From: Antedon mediterranea
Taxonomy: Eukaryota > Echinodermata > Crinoidea > Comatulida > Antedonidae
Length of the DNA: 64,000 nucleotides
NCBI RefSeq assembly: GCF_964355755.1
Contig: NC_092671.1
Span: forward strand, 17,455,501-17,519,500
Reading direction: 5' to 3'
The translations under genes and the position numbers were made by a program. This document shows, in pieces, positions 35,907 to 53,400 of the stretch. How positions within the stretch are numbered: position 1 is the stretch's first letter; every line of letters starts with the position of its first letter. The notes under the pieces were generated by a model. It was not told the origin of the DNA and made no database searches. It saw nothing but the letters and a program-made list of their open reading frames with translations.

Positions 35907-36716
35907 CAATTTTTGAAATAATATGTTAATTACAATGTATAAATTAAACATGGCAATGTAAGACGTGATTGAAATCGTACTAAACTGTGTCTATCTGTTT
36001 GGGTAGAGCAGCTACAAACTCGTCAGGAGAGGAAGTATAAAATATCCTCCCTTTTAACTACCCTTTTCACCAAGCCAAAATAAATGAAACAAAAAAAGAA
36101 GAATACAAAAGTTTGACTAAGGTACTAATGATAGCATTTACAGTATCTAAATGGTTACTTTTTTAGATAGGTAGACTGGCTACACTAATTCCTTTACTGC
36201 AGTAAACGAATATTCTTAACACGGTATTAAATCTATATAAATGTAGGTCCTAAGGCCTATACAACAAAAAGTGTGTGAATACTGTACACAAATAATAAGA
36301 AAATAAAGATGCCATGAACGCCAATAATTTTAATTTAATAAGACTAAGCCTTCAATCTTGTAATACAATCTATTGTAATGGTGGAGGAAATGACAGAAGA
36401 ATGTGTTAATAGTTATATTACAGAAAAGAAACAAACCGCTGTAGTGTAGAGCCGGATAATTATTATTTCTTACTTATATCAGGGAAGAGTGAATCTTCCC
36501 TGCTTTTATTTTAAAAAGTAACTTCTAAAGTAAAAGGTTCACGTATCGATAAAGCTCAGCTACTATTAAAATGATATTTACCTCTTTTTAGAACAGCCAG
36601 AAGATTTCTACGTGTTTAACTCATTAAAAACATTTTGAGAATTCAACGTTTCGATTTATAATTGATGATTTTCAATAATCAATGACCAGTGCATAATAAC
36701 AATCATTGCATGGAGC
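35905..36716. other. Intergenic, no gene seen
   Basis: AT-rich, unremarkable. A (CAA)n microsatellite follows at 36717-36750. Confidence 0.4.
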
Positions 36717-36781
36717 AACAACAAAAACAACAACAACAACAACAACAACTCAGAAATGGACAAATAATGCTTTATTTATCA

Positions 36782-37034
36782 GGAGTTGGATAGCCGAGTG
36801 GTTAGGACACTTGACTGTCATACAGATAGACCCGGGTTCAATTCCCGACAACTCCCAGTCCACTCAGCTGTAAATGAGTACCTGGTTGAAAATACTAGGG
36901 AGAAAAAAGGCGGCGTGGAAAGGAACTGGCCACCCTACCAATTAATGCCGATGTTTAGTACAATGAGCTCCTAACAGCTCATTCCCCTACGTTCAGAGAA
37001 CACGGGACTGACCTTCGTGACCCCGAAATAAGAC
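36782..37034 (+). mobile_element. SINE family S1, full-length copy
   Basis: The tRNA-like head 'ggagttggatagccgagtgg' ends 'cccgacaactcc', with a 7-bp acceptor stem and B box 'gggttcaattccc'. The body reads 'cactcagctgtaaatgagta', 'ggcgtggaaaggaactggcc' and 'cccctacgttcag'. The anticodon arm does not pair, so this is a SINE and not a tRNA gene. A 5'-truncated copy lies at 39208-39375. Confidence 0.78.
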
Positions 37035-37397
37035 AAACACAAACATCAAGGGATATTATATAAAAGATCAGAGAAATGAAATAGAGAGGCAGGACACATA
37101 ACAAGAACATAATAGATGCACAAAGAGGCTCACAAACCGGGCAACCAACAGGAGGAGCGGAAATGAAGAGAAATCACCAATGCACAGACACGGCAATTTT
37201 GATGAGGACTGCGTGGCGGGAAAATATGGAAATGCTGGCTTTATCCAACAATGAATGGGCATAGTCTGATGATTAAAATAATCAAATAAAATTAAATAGA
37301 TCGAAATGTCAAATTCTCAAAATGTGCTCTGTATTTTTAATTTGATATTGGTTAGTTACACAAGAAGAATATGAAGAGTGCGACCTTTTTTGGAACA

Positions 37398-37441
37398 CGG
37401 AAGGATCACCGCTAGCAAACGGATTGTATTTGAGATCTGAA
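37398..37441 (+). pseudogene. Sulfotransferase last-exon relic
   Basis: 'ggaaggatcaccgctagc' then 'aaacggattgtatttgag' and TGA match the ends of the two sulfotransferase copies downstream (40350-40384, 43790-43831). The following 300 bp also match the DNA after copy 1. The rest of this copy is gone, so it marks a third, older member of the tandem array. Confidence 0.75.
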
Positions 37442-38574
37442 ATCAACATTTGAAAAACTATATTTGATACGTTTAAATTCAGAAATAATATAGTTTAATA
37501 AACTAATTAATTAGTTTAAACATGCGTTATAATAACATCAGATGAATTGAGTTATAATAATTTTAATTGAATAAATTAATTTTGAAAAAATGCACCGTTT
37601 GACCATTGTTTCCAGGTTCATCGCTTGGTCATAAAATCATTATTAACCGCCGGTGGCCTTATGTATCCTGCAAAAACGCTATAATATAAGAAAATGATAA
37701 AATAATACTACCGTAATTAATATTTTATAATTATGGTTGTATCCGTCATTGTCTATACTGTACTAGGTTATAGCAGACCAATACTAGATCGGAGAAGGCC
37801 TATAATCTAAATAATATTTTGACGTCGCGCAGAACCGTACTTCCATGAAAACCACGTGGCACAGCTATGACAGACAAAACGTTTCTAGGTGTAAATGTTA
37901 TAAATGGCTTTACATGGTCACCGCAGGTGCATAATGACACCCCTAAAAGACAACAAAGTTTCGAAATAAGAGACGATGATGTTTTTGTAGTTGCATATCC
38001 AAAATCTGGTGGGTGTTTGTTCTTATTTAATTCATCGGACTCGAACCGATTCATTCGTCGGCTGCTAAGAGATGCAAACAAGATCAAGTTACTGTTTTCA
38101 TTTAGGAACTAATTGGGCGCGAGAATTAGTGAGAAATATTGTGTGTCAGGGAAACAAAGAAAATGTTAAGGAAGATTATGGAAGCAATCCCCATAGACAA
38201 CTTGAATTTGGTGATAATTTCAAGAAATATGAAACAGAAAAACCAAGAGTTATTATGACGCACGCACCAGTTGACGCACTACCAAAACATTAGGCATTAG
38301 AAGAAAAGGGAAAGGTAAGTTAATTTAATTGCAATGAGATATTATGCCTATAGGCCCACAGTATAATATTTATTTAATTGAGGAGAACATTGGAGCGTTA
38401 CCAGGCAATACAAGATGCGAAATGGAACGGGGAAATTAAATTCATTGATGGTTTAAATGCTTAATTTTCCTTCATACTTATAAGAGGTGCCTCAGGGAGC
38501 CATAGCCTAAATTATGTAACTGATGAAAGTAAGATTTATTTTATTTTATTTTATTTTATTTTATGTCTTTAGGC

Positions 38575-38880
38575 AATGTGGCCAAGGATTACCAATAGTG
38601 AATTAATCACTGTCCTATCAGATAGGTGGTAATCCCCCTGATACAGGGGCTATTGTGTGAACCAGTTCACCGGGGTAACCCCCTACTCTTTTTCGAATAA
38701 TGAACTGGGTTCTTTAAAGTACACACAGGTTATAACTGTGTACACTGGACCTACGGTTTATAGTCCTTATCCGAGAAGACTTGTTCCACCACCAGAACTA
38801 GGAGCGAGTCGGCCTCGAACCCTTGCCGATGTTGTTGTTGGCTCTTTAGGTACGGTAAACGGCGCCCATGCTTTTTTATT
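38575..38880 (-). mobile_element. SINE family S2, copy 3
   Basis: Shares the S2 body 'caccggggtaaccccctac', 'gtgtacactggacctacggt' and 'tatagtccttatccgagaag', then 'cggcctcgaacccttgcc' (B box on the minus strand). It lies in pseudogene intron 2. Confidence 0.72.
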
Positions 38881-39207
38881 GATAAATAGGTCGTGTTTGT
38901 GATGCGAAATCCAAAGGACATTGCCGTTTCTTGTTGGAATTTTGTGAAAGAAAAACGGGTTACTGAAGAATATGGGGAGTGGGATACTTTTTTTGAAACA
39001 TTTCTGAGGTCTGACAGTAAGTGAAACGCCGTGTGAATTAGAATTAGCTCAGCACGTAGTGGAGAATACTGAGTCTCAAGTAAAGGAATACATGCTGTAA
39101 TTAAAACAAACTTTAGAGACTGATCGCGGCGTAGCTCAAGTATCTGTACCTTCCTTTGTCAAGGAGAGTTGGAAAGAAATCAGTAATATAAGGCAGATAT
39201 TGATACG

Positions 39208-39375
39208 TCCACTCAGCTGTAAATGAGTATACCTAGTTGAAAATACTAGGGAGAAAAAAGGCGGCGTGGAAAGGAACTGGCCACCCTACCACATATGCCC
39301 AATGCCGAGGCTTAGTACAATGAGCTCCTAACAGCTTATTCCCCTACGTTCAGAATGAACACGGGACTCACCTTT
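39208..39375 (+). mobile_element. SINE family S1, 5'-truncated copy
   Basis: Matches the body of 36782-37034 from 'ccactcagctgtaaatgagt' to 'cgttcagaatgaacacggga'; the tRNA head is missing. Confidence 0.78.
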
Positions 39376-39867
39376 ATCTTTATTGATGCGTTTATTTTTC
39401 AGTGATGTATGGAAATTGGTTTGATTTCAATCTGCCGTACTATGAACATTATCGAGATAAAAAGAACTTTTTGTTCTTAACTTACAAAGAAATGAAACTT
39501 ATGAGTTTTGTTGTTTGATTACGGTAAGTCGTGTAAACTATAGGCCTCTGATTTCTCTGTATCGATTTTCTTATCTTAATTTTTCATTTAAATGATATAT
39601 ATTTTTTTATTTTTTTTGGCATCTCGAAAATTCACATTTTTACAGTTTGTTAAACCAGAATTTTAAATCCGACCATGATTAAAATTATTACAGGATCACA
39701 AAGGATGTGTTGTTCGGATCTCTGATTTTCTGTCTCGTCCTTTGTCAGAGGAACACGTTGATAAAGCTGTGGAAATTACAACATTTTCTAACATGAAAGC
39801 AAAAAATCCAACATCGTTTCAACGAAACGGAGAAATAAGCAAACGGATGCGGAAATGTAATTTTATT

Positions 39868-40085
39868 CATAGAAGAAAATGATCTTTTTTTCGGCATCTG
39901 TTTCTCTTTGGAATGCGTTGCCCTTTGAAATCCGTCAGGCAACTTCCACCAGTGTCTTCAAATCTCTCCTCAAAACCCACCTTTTGAATGTTTAATTTTC
40001 TAAATTTTTCTGTCTATGTAAACCGCATTGAGGCTTTCAGCATTATGCGCTATATCAAGTACCAGTTATTATTATTATTATTATC
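39868..40085 (+). mobile_element. LINE 3' end (L2/CR1-like) with (ATT)n tail
   Basis: Encodes the C-terminal signature 'SLWNALPFEIRQATSTSVFK' then 'SLLKTHLLNV' and stop, followed by 'gcgctatatcaagtacca' and (TTA)n. Severely 5'-truncated, in the last intron of the sulfotransferase pseudogene. Confidence 0.72.
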
Positions 40086-40691
40086 TTTTAGATAGTAATT
40101 CAACGTCACTGTGTATTAATTAGAAAATAAAATGATGTAAATATATATGGTCACTTAAAGTAATTTATAAATTAGTAACTGTAATTCATCGATTAGGCAT
40201 TGCTTTCAATTTAATTAAAATACTTTATTATTATGCCTTTAACTTATTTATTGTAGGTGTCGTTGAAGACTGGAAGACTCGTTTTACTGTCACTCAAAAT
40301 GAGCGTTTTGACGCAATTTACAACCAGAGAATGGAAGGATCGGCGCTAGCAAAACTTGCAAGCAAGATTGTATTTGAGATCTGAAATCAACATTTAAAAA
40401 ACTTTGATACGGTTAAACTTAGAAATAATAGAGTTTAATAAAACTAATTAATTAGTTTAAACATGCATGATAATAATATCAGGTGAGTTATAATAATTTC
40501 AATTGGTTCATCACTTGGTCATAAAATAAAAGAAAATGATAAAATAATACTACTGTCATTAATCATTATGATGTGATATGGTTGTCCGCCATTGCCTATG
40601 TTGTAGTACAACAACACTGGCTCGGAGTAGGCCTACATTATAAAGTAAATAATATTTTGACTCACAGAACCGTACTTCCAGTCAAACCACT

Positions 40692-43831
<3,140 letters not shown>

Positions 43832-44421
43832 AATTAACATGTTAAAAACTATTTTATAGACTTATATTTAGAAATAATAGTTTAATTAAAATAATTCATT
43901 ATTTTTAAAAGTTTTAGTTGTAATAATAACAATTAGTTATTGAGTTAATAGCATACAATTTTTAAGACTGCTCGCCGGCTTTTGAAAATTGTCTCCTATC
44001 TTTTAACACTAGCAGGTCTGAAAATAATACTAAAAAGTGGTCGAGAATTTGCCTCCAAATATATATATACCTATCTACACAAAAACATTCAGAATAATAA
44101 CTAATAAACATACAAACAACGTAAATACTATACTTGGCAAAATTTTGCCAAGTAACACATGCGATCGAATACATACCTCCTTGGCGGAGGTAAGAAAATA
44201 CCAGTGAGCTGTAAGCAAATCACTGGAAAATACTAAAAAGTTCAAGATACTTAAACTATAGAGGGCGGCATTTATAAATTAGTTCCGTGTGCCGGCCGTG
44301 TGTGTGTTCGAGATCGAGACGAGTGCTGTTTATTTTGTTTTTTTGTGTAGGCCTAGCCTAGGTAGGGCCCTACAAATGCAAACTTATCAATGTTAATGTA
44401 CTTTATTACCGAACTGTAATC

Positions 44422-47400
44422 ATGAGCTTGAAAAATGATGAGCAGTTCTATCAGCTCTGGTTGTTATTCAAGCAAAAGGTTAGTGGTCATAAATTGTTCT
44501 TAATAATTAGAGAGGCAATCCGGCTAAGCCTTCTAGGCCTCTAGGCTAGGCCTACTAACTAGCCTAAGCCTAGGCCTAGCCGCCCTAAAAGGCCTAGGCC
44601 CTAGCCTTTATTTTAGAGAGACTAAATAGAGACTAAATTTATATAGATAGCTAGCTTAGGTATAGCTAGGGCGGCCGTAGGGCTGTAGGCCTAGGCTATA
44701 TTAACAAACGGATCCAGTCAAGTCACCCCATCGCAAAATTGCCCCGACAAAACAAAGTCGCCCCTTTTGTTAAAACAGTTAATGTTACTGTATAGTATAT
44801 CTATCAGCCTATCCTATCCTATGCTGACTGGGTCTTGTATCAGTCTTGTAACCATGTGCCAAACGGGGATAACCTTTCTATTTCTAAAAGCAACATTTGA
44901 TTGGCTTGCGACCTTCGCCACTACCTACAGAACAGTATCTTCCCATTATAGCTCGTTCGTGAGTGACTTTGTATTAGGGCCACTTTGTATTAGGGCCACT
45001 TTGTATTAGGGCCACTTTGTATTAGGGCCACTTTGTATTAGGGCCACTTTGTATGGGGTGACTTTGCAATGGGATGACTTGACTAGCATTCATTATAAAG
45101 TGGGCAAGACCTAGCCTTTTTTTTCCATATCCCTCGACTACAGTGATGATACATGTTAGTTTAGTTCTAAGGTTATTAACTTGTAACTGTTGCATTGAAA
45201 TATGATACTTTAATAGATTTTATATAACATCTAAATAAATTCCTGTCATTTGATTGAATGATTGTGGGTCACATGCTGTGCAATAGTACGCACTATTGAA
45301 CGGTCGTTCAATAGTACTTTAAAAAATGTTTTCGCATTTGGAAAATATTTTTTTTATACTATTACTTTTGAATGTCAACAGCATTCTGATTCAAATGACT
45401 GGAATCTATTTAAAGATAGATAGATAATAGATAAACAAATAATGAATATTTTGTATTCGTGTAATGGTACAAATAATTTCATTCAGTTGATGATTAAAGG
45501 TTATATTTCACCGTGCCATTATTTTTACCATTACACTATGAAAACATTCATTATTTGTATAATAGTAAATTTCTGTAATGTCTTTCTGTAAATTTCGCAC
45601 CATGTATTTTATCAATATCAGCTGTAAAGAGAATCTTTATAATAAAATCCTTCAAAGTACTTTCTCAAGTAGCTAAAATAAGAGCATACCATGAAGATGA
45701 AATTTAAATGAATAAATAAATGATTTGTTTGCGTGTTGGGAAAAGAAATAAGCACACAGTATTTAATTTTGTTAAAAACACCCTTTCCTTTCTTCCCCCT
45801 ATTACATTTTGGCAAGAATATTTTGATATTCATTTTTATAGAAAAATAAACTACTTAACAATGGGTGTTTCTTCCATCTGTAATCTTCTCCTTTTACAAT
45901 TCTAGACACTTGACTGAGTGTTAATAAATTTGTTTAGTCCATATAAGGAAGTTCTCGGATAAAAACATAAAAATTACTATTAAAGCCGACTGTTACAGTA
46001 TGTTGCAGCAGCGACTACATAAACATGTTTAACATATTAATACATTTTATTTCATTTATTTATTCGACCAAAACACAGATACAGAACAGAAACAGAGCAC
46101 AATGGTCAGGGGCAACTAAAGCAAATACAAAAAAATATTGCACCAAGTAAAACATTTGTACAAGCTTATAAAAAAAGTATCTTAAGACTCAAAATGAGTA
46201 TAAGGGATTGATTCATAAATATACAAATTTAAAAGATAAAAAGATTAAAAATTGGAAACAGCATCTATTTCAGTGAGGTAATGTCGGACTTTCGAAAAAA
46301 AGCATGTTAAGGAGACCTCAACTGCTGAATTTCAATACTTCATCGGGAAAAACTGCCCACACACTTAATTAAGATAAGAAACCTTTTTAAATTTAATATA
46401 ATATTTCCTACAGTATAAATGATAAAAACAGTATTTTCTCTAGATTATTTACAATCAGTTAATTATTCATTTACTATTATTCATGACCTTTATGTTGTAA
46501 ATATTACTGTCATGAATTGTTATATGATTACAACTCAGATTATTAATTACAAGTTGGTTTATTCATAATGTACTTTTTATTGTATTTTGGAAATAGTTAA
46601 TGCACTCAAAATGCTTGATTAATTTATAGATAATCTTTTGTCTTGTCTTTAAAAATTCTCTATTGTTATTCATAATGTGTTTTTACTCGGGGTACCCGAC
46701 TCAAGGACTCTCTCATCTTCTCCTTTTCCATCCAACACTATTGAGTAAAAAGTGCGATTTATAAAGTACTATTCCTCCCTTATTCGTTGTAGTATTGAGC
46801 TGGGATTTGGCATGAATATACTACAGGGACATGTCCTCAAAGCTATAGATACGGATTTTAAAATTTCAAACCGGATGCAGCCATATGACGTCTCGAAGAT
46901 GGTACCGTATAGCCGTATAAACTATTTAGTAGCGAGATTATTGATGTGTATGTTACGTCACATCCCGTCTTATGACGTCATTACAGCTTCTTTTGTGGTA
47001 CTACCCCGAGTATCGCACATTCGTGCTTGTTTATTTAAACAATATTGAAATATTTTCCTTGTTAATTTTTTTTTTTATTGTTCTAATCAGTAAGTTTTGG
47101 ATTTAATATGTTAAAACAATATATAGAATAATAGATCCGGGAATTATCTATTTCATGGTGTAAACAACAATTATTCGATTCGCATAAAAAGAAACAATTA
47201 TAACTAGAATTTGTTGTAGAAAGGGATTTGGAAGATGGAAATATGAATATATGATTTACATAAACAATTCACCTAGTGAAAAACCAGCTTTACAATGTGA
47301 TAGCCTACAGTATTCTCTTCGAAGTATAATTATAATTCAGTGGTCTATTTCGTGCCTAGCTTACCTGGATAAACCGACAATAGCATTTCTCCTCGAAGAG

Positions 47401-50400
47401 TTAATTTGCATTTCACATTTATGTTGTTTGTTTTGCACATTCTAGGCTTTGTACTATAACTATCTTGAATCCCACGGAAATCAATTATAGTTTCTACATT
47501 ATTATTAATTAGGACATCCAAAGAAAGACAATAGGGAGGTTTCGCAATCTTACGAATACGATAACGAAAACGGATATGTCACGCACACGTATTCATTTTT
47601 CGTAAGCCAGTAAAAATCTGTTTCGCATGGCAACGAAATATTGAGGGCGTCGTCCAAAATATGACTGCGGTAAATTTGAGCGAAGCGCAGGTACTGTACG
47701 TGTTGCTTGGTGCTTGGCTGCCTTGGCCTAGCGTAACATCAAAGCATTTTAGTAAATTACTTTAGTAAATTACTTTCAATAAAATTAAAAGTATAATTAT
47801 ATTATAATCATGAACCATTCCTGATTGAAATGCAAAATGTGCAAAATAGATCAAAAACTATACTCGTTTTGTATTATGAATATGACTGGTGATATTCGTC
47901 AACACGAATACGCTTTACGAATATGAAATGGGGATCAGCTCAAAAGTTTTACAAATGTGTGACGTTTTCGTTATCGTATTCGTAAGATTGCGAAACCACC
48001 CTAATACTGTATGTTTTTCCACTACCGCTAGGGCACACTGGTATTGAATTGTCGTACTCAGCAGGTCACGCTGTCCCTTAGTTCAACTGTGTCTAAAATA
48101 CATTTTCATAAGAAACATGATGAAGTTCGTTATTTTCTTTTAAATTCAAATAACTTCATTATCCCAAACATCATATTTAAAATGTTATTTCATTTACATC
48201 TGTGATTCAATTTTAAAATCAGTATTATGATACTGAAAGTGATCACATCATAAAGACAGAACATGGATAATTAATCAGAATTAATAAAAAACAATCACCA
48301 ATTGTGAGTTATCTTGCACAGTTGGCATAACGGCTACTGTATGATGACCACTCAGTGACTAAACCTAGGAGCCCCCTGAGCAGTGCCCAGAAGATAAAAT
48401 AGGCATTAAAATATGTCGGAAAAGGCTAAAAATGCCCAAGGCCTCCAGTATTGGAGGGCCACTTTGTGTTTGTAAACCAGAGGCTCTCAGGCCTGCATTA
48501 TGCCACTGATCTTACATTTTGTAACTATAATTTTGTAGAGTTTCCTCTGTTTTAAAGGAGAGTAACCAATAAATATAATTATTATTATTATAACTCCATG
48601 ACTATAGTCTCAATAATACAGTTTAGTATCATTAAGAAACATCCATGGTCAAATTCTTCATTACTTTATAATTCATTTGAATATTTAATCTATCTCTATG
48701 GTGTAAACAATTTGTATTGTTATTCATAATGTATTTTTTTGTTCTTATTCACAGCAAGATGTAGAGTACTTTAAGAGTTACTTAAAACATCTACTTCAAC
48801 ACTTTGATGGTTCCATTGACCTACAGTTCAAACACATACAGGAAGGGTATGTATGCACCCTTTCTATTTATACTTTCCAGTATGATTGTATACAATGTTA
48901 TCATCTGATAATCACGTACAGGTACTGATGAAGACTTTAGTCAGGAATAGTAAATGTTAAGCTTAAACTAAGTATTATTCAATTTTGTATCTGTGCGAAG
49001 ACTCTGGAGTCAAGCCACTTCACACAGATGAGCAATAATGGTAAGAAGAAACCGCATGTTTGTCCCACATAGAATCTGTATCTATCCCGATTAGCTGTCC
49101 ACTCTGCATTTTGTGTAAATGGTCAGAATAACATAGATTCTAGATTTTTGTTTTCCTGCTTACCGATCATTTGATCTGTGTAATTTTATCTTTAAGAGAA
49201 TGATTTTCTAATAAATTCAGAAAATATTATAAAGGTTACAAAATTGATATGTGTGAGCAACAAGATTGAGAAATTGCAATTTTGATAATAATTATAATAA
49301 TCTTCATTTCAACAATCATTGCTCATAGCTGTGGACTTCCTCATCTGTCCATGACAGTGGCTGTGTGAACTAGTACACCGGGTGTACAAAAAATGTACTG
49401 ATGTTCATTAAAAGCACATACAATCATTTTGTGTACACTGGACATGTAGTTTATAGTCCTTACCCAAGAAGACTCATTCTACCACCCTGTAAATCTCTAA
49501 CCTTTTATTAAGGTTATTATAGATTATGATTTTCTGCCTTGTTAAAATGTCAAATATAATATATAATAAGATGTTAGTTGGTTATTAGGTAATATTGACT
49601 TAACATAAATGCATGAGTATGGTTTTATTTCTAACCCTCCTCAATACCATACAAGAGTGATGTGACATTTTGTATTTGTTTTTGTTAGTTTTTCATTTAT
49701 CTGTTTTTGTACATCTCAGAGAACATAATTTCTATGTATATTTTATAATGCAAATTACAATCAAATGGAAGTAATTTTCCACTGATGAATGAATGAATGA
49801 ATCCACACAGTACATAAAATTTGCTTCATCTTGTTTCTTCCTTCCCTCTTATTTATACCGCCTTGTATAATAATAATAATAATAATAATAATATTTATTC
49901 GGTCATCAATGTAAAAACAACCAGGAATGAGAATAGGCTAAAGCCCAAACAGATTCTGCACAGATATTGACTGCTTAGAGGTTAAATATAAGATTTGACA
50001 TTCCCGAGGGGATTTCAAATCTTATATTTAATCGATATAAAAGGCGATATCTGTTATATTATATAGCCAAGAACAAGTCTGCTGGGTTGGGTGAAGCTAG
50101 GCTAGGCCTCCTACCTATATAGTATTTGTATTTATGTATGTAAACAAGCCTGCCTAGACACCTTACAGTACCTTGCGAAGAATAATATACAGATAATTAC
50201 TAATTAATGATTCCTTGGCAATAAAATATTCACTTAGGCCTAGGTCGTTTAAATTAACAGAAGAATTTCCATCAATAAGCCTATTAATAATAATATTATA
50301 ATCAGGTTGGCCGAATAAACAATTCGTCTTCTTCTCTTCGAGGAGCCGAATTGCCGGATGTTCAGCGCGTACTAGTTACTAGGTTACTACCGTGAGTTTT

Positions 50401-53400
50401 GACCAATCACAAACGGTGTTTCATCACATTTAGGGAGGACTAACAACAAATGAGGGCGCTATGTATGCATAGCTTAAATAGTTTAAAAGATTAATTTCTT
50501 CAAGCAAGTTCCGTGGCGCAGCGGTTGAAGCGTTGTCTTGTGATGGAGTGACAATTCCATCCCGAGTTCAAGATCCAGTAGATGACTTTTGTTTATTTAT
50601 CGGCAAACGCGAGTGTTGCACATGAAAATTACTCAGTCAATATCATCGTTCTCGAGGATATATACGATTAACGATCCTCGCAGCGGTAGTCATGTGACGC
50701 AGTTTCAACCAATCACGTTCACGTATTTACATAGGCTATGTAATATATATATATATTTTATATTTAATGAGAGTGATCTATCCAGCAATTGCTGATCATT
50801 AGGGACCCTCAGAGGTTCACATGACAAACATATACACGAGATGCTCTACATAAAACAAAGTCTTTTACAAGTCTTTGGGAGTGAGTTGTAATTTTGTCCT
50901 GACACATGATAGGACTTCAACCCAGGACCCTAGGAGTGGTAGCCAAGCATCATAACCACCAAGCCACAACTCCACTACTATTTGAGGGTTACTATAGTCT
51001 CGCAAAAAAACAATAAAATACCAGTGCCAAACATGGTCATTTTTAAAAGTGAAACTTACAGTTACATGAATATGATAAAAAGTAAATAAATCCTTTTGTT
51101 TGTGTAGTAATCATCAATTGTGAATGTAAAGTAAATGAATGAAAGCATTTGTAGTAGGTTTGATGTTTACTTTTGATTACGTGTTTGTGTGGGGTCAATC
51201 TGATTGCAAACAAACTTGTAGCAGATTTTATGATTACAAACAAACTTGTAGCAGCTTTTACATAACTTGGTTTCTTAATGGAGGTAGCAAACTACATGCA
51301 TTTCTTGTATCTATATATAAATTTACGTAAGGGCAAAGTCTATATCGTGCCTAGCTTACCTGGATAAACCAACATAAGCCTCTCTCTCCGACGAGAGGTA
51401 AACATTACGAAAAGAAGAACATTAATAACATTAATTTTTCCCCACCCCCGTCGGATAATGGATCAGTCCGCCACCAGTACGCCCTCAAGTGAGACACACC
51501 CACTTATCATCGTCATCATTTCTTTTCGTAACGTCGTTGTGTACGTACGTCTTTTTGAACACATTCCTGGAATTCCTGAGGAATTTGCGATAAAGACCTT
51601 TATACTGTAGACTGGAAGAGAAGAATAGAGCAAGAAAACGAAGCTAAGTGTAGTAGATCGTTATCTTGTGGTGGATACGTTTAGAATCGTTACCCTTGGC
51701 TGGTTGCCAGGAGTTAAAATTTAGCGTTGTAAGCCGTTATCCAGTGTGTTTCACCTGGATAGAAATACTGGAAGATCTTTTGTTGTTCGTTAGGCTAGTG
51801 GGGAAAAGTAGGTCTGTTAGATCACCATGCCTAAGCAGGACTGTATTAAATGTAGGGGTCCCCGCTCTACCGTGAAGTGGGACCGCCACTTGGAGTGTAT
51901 AAATTGCCGCATGTGTACCGAGTTGTCGCCGTGCGATGTTTGTGTCCGCTGGACACCGTCCAAGTTCAAATCGCTCCCTAAGCCTAAAGAGCGCACGGAA
52001 GCGGCACCACCTTCGGAGGTGGGTGCCGTTGATACGGCAGGCCCCCCTGTCGTCGCGCCGGAAGTTAGCCTTCCAGATATGCCTGCACCGGCTGCGGCCT
52101 CTGCGGTTCCGGGGGTGAATGAGTTTTCTCCGGGGTTACTGCAAGCCATTGTTGCAGCTGTGAGAGCTCTGCCGAGGGATGAGCCTGAGGTACCCTCTCA
52201 GATTAGACCTCCTCCCCATATTCCATACATTGATGTTGGCCCACAGCAGACCTCGTTTTTCGATGGTTCGTCCGTCCGGCAAAGGGATTACGATAGTGAC
52301 AGGACGATGGCCTCGCTCTCTGACGATGATAGAGATAGCTTACGAGAGCAGGCCGGGCCAGGGGAGGAAGGTCTGCAGGCGCTAGTTATGCGGACGGTCC
52401 CCGCGGTGCTGTCCTTTCTCGGCGTCGATTTCACGTATCGCGAGCCTAAGCATACTCCTTCGTCTAAGCGGTTTTCCACTTTTGGCGTACGCACGCCCTT
52501 TAAGAAGGTATCTTCGTGCCCGGTTACGCCTCTCGATCCAGAACTTGTGGAACGTGTGGAGCTGATCGCAAAAGAGTCCAAGATTCGTAGGCCTATGCCT
52601 TATAGCCTGTCATCGGCTTTTCCGGTGCCGCAGAAACAATTCGAACTGTACATCGCGGCGCCAAGCGTCCCGGAGGCAGCGAAGGAACGGGTCCGTGAGG
52701 ACCAGAACCTGGACCCGTCCAGGACTAATTTTTTGAAGCCTTCGGAATCCCGGACAGAGGACGTCCTTACGTCCGTCGACAGGGCCGCACGCGAGACGCT
52801 TAGAGCCGCCTCTATGGCCGGGTACTTGCTATCCTTTCTGGCTGATCCAGAACATCCGCCCCAGGGCGATTCGGACGTGATAGCTCTACTACAGCAGATC
52901 ATGGGCCTGGTTGTTGATCAACAGGCAACGATCTCATTATCTGCGGCCGCGGCCCGTCGCGTTAACGTCTTGGGTGCAACTGACATCGCACCGACCGATT
53001 TCCGTAGGTTTACTACGTCTGACTCCTTCGGGGCGCAGGACTTGTTCTTTGGCTCCTTCTCACAGAAGGAGGATAAATGGGCTCGTGAGAGGGAAGCTCG
53101 TCGGGAGACAAGAGCGCGCTTCCCGCAAAAACGCCGAGCTAGCAATTCACGCTCAGGGACAGCCGCACGACCGCCGCCTGTCCCTGCTGCTCCTCAGCAG
53201 ATGCAGCCTCCCCCGCCGCCACCGGCTCAGCCTATGCAAAGTCAGGCTTCTACATCAAGACAGGCTTCACACCCCCCTCGCGGAATGCGAAATAGGGGTG
53301 GCAAAGGCGCCACCAACAGGAGTGGTCGCCGGTATTATAATGTGAAGCGCCGGTGACGGCCCGGGGACGCCCGTCCCTCCAAGCGAGGGCGGGCAGGTGG

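Larger units (their letters stand above)
37867..40384 (+). pseudogene. Cytosolic sulfotransferase pseudogene (copy 1)
   Basis: Six exon remnants: 37867-38008, 38106-38314, 38890-39016, 39403-39500, 39694-39856 and 40257-40384. The translation has the PAPS-binding loop 'AYPKSG|TNW' and 'VVFVMRNPKDIAVSCW', but an in-frame TAG lies at 38291-38293. The donor of exon 4 is AT instead of GT (39501). Exon 5 diverges and loses frame. S2 and S1 SINEs and a LINE tail sit in its introns. By comparison copy 2 at 40692 is intact. The promoter-proximal sequence is conserved between copies, so transcription is possible, but no full enzyme can be made. Confidence 0.87.

Noticed and set aside
36782-36856. Functional tRNA gene
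   Set aside because: The acceptor and T arms pair but the anticodon stem does not, and a SINE body follows that recurs at 39208.
49959-50060. Independent new element
   Set aside because: It matches one arm of H1 at 59799-60256 and is better read as a truncated copy.
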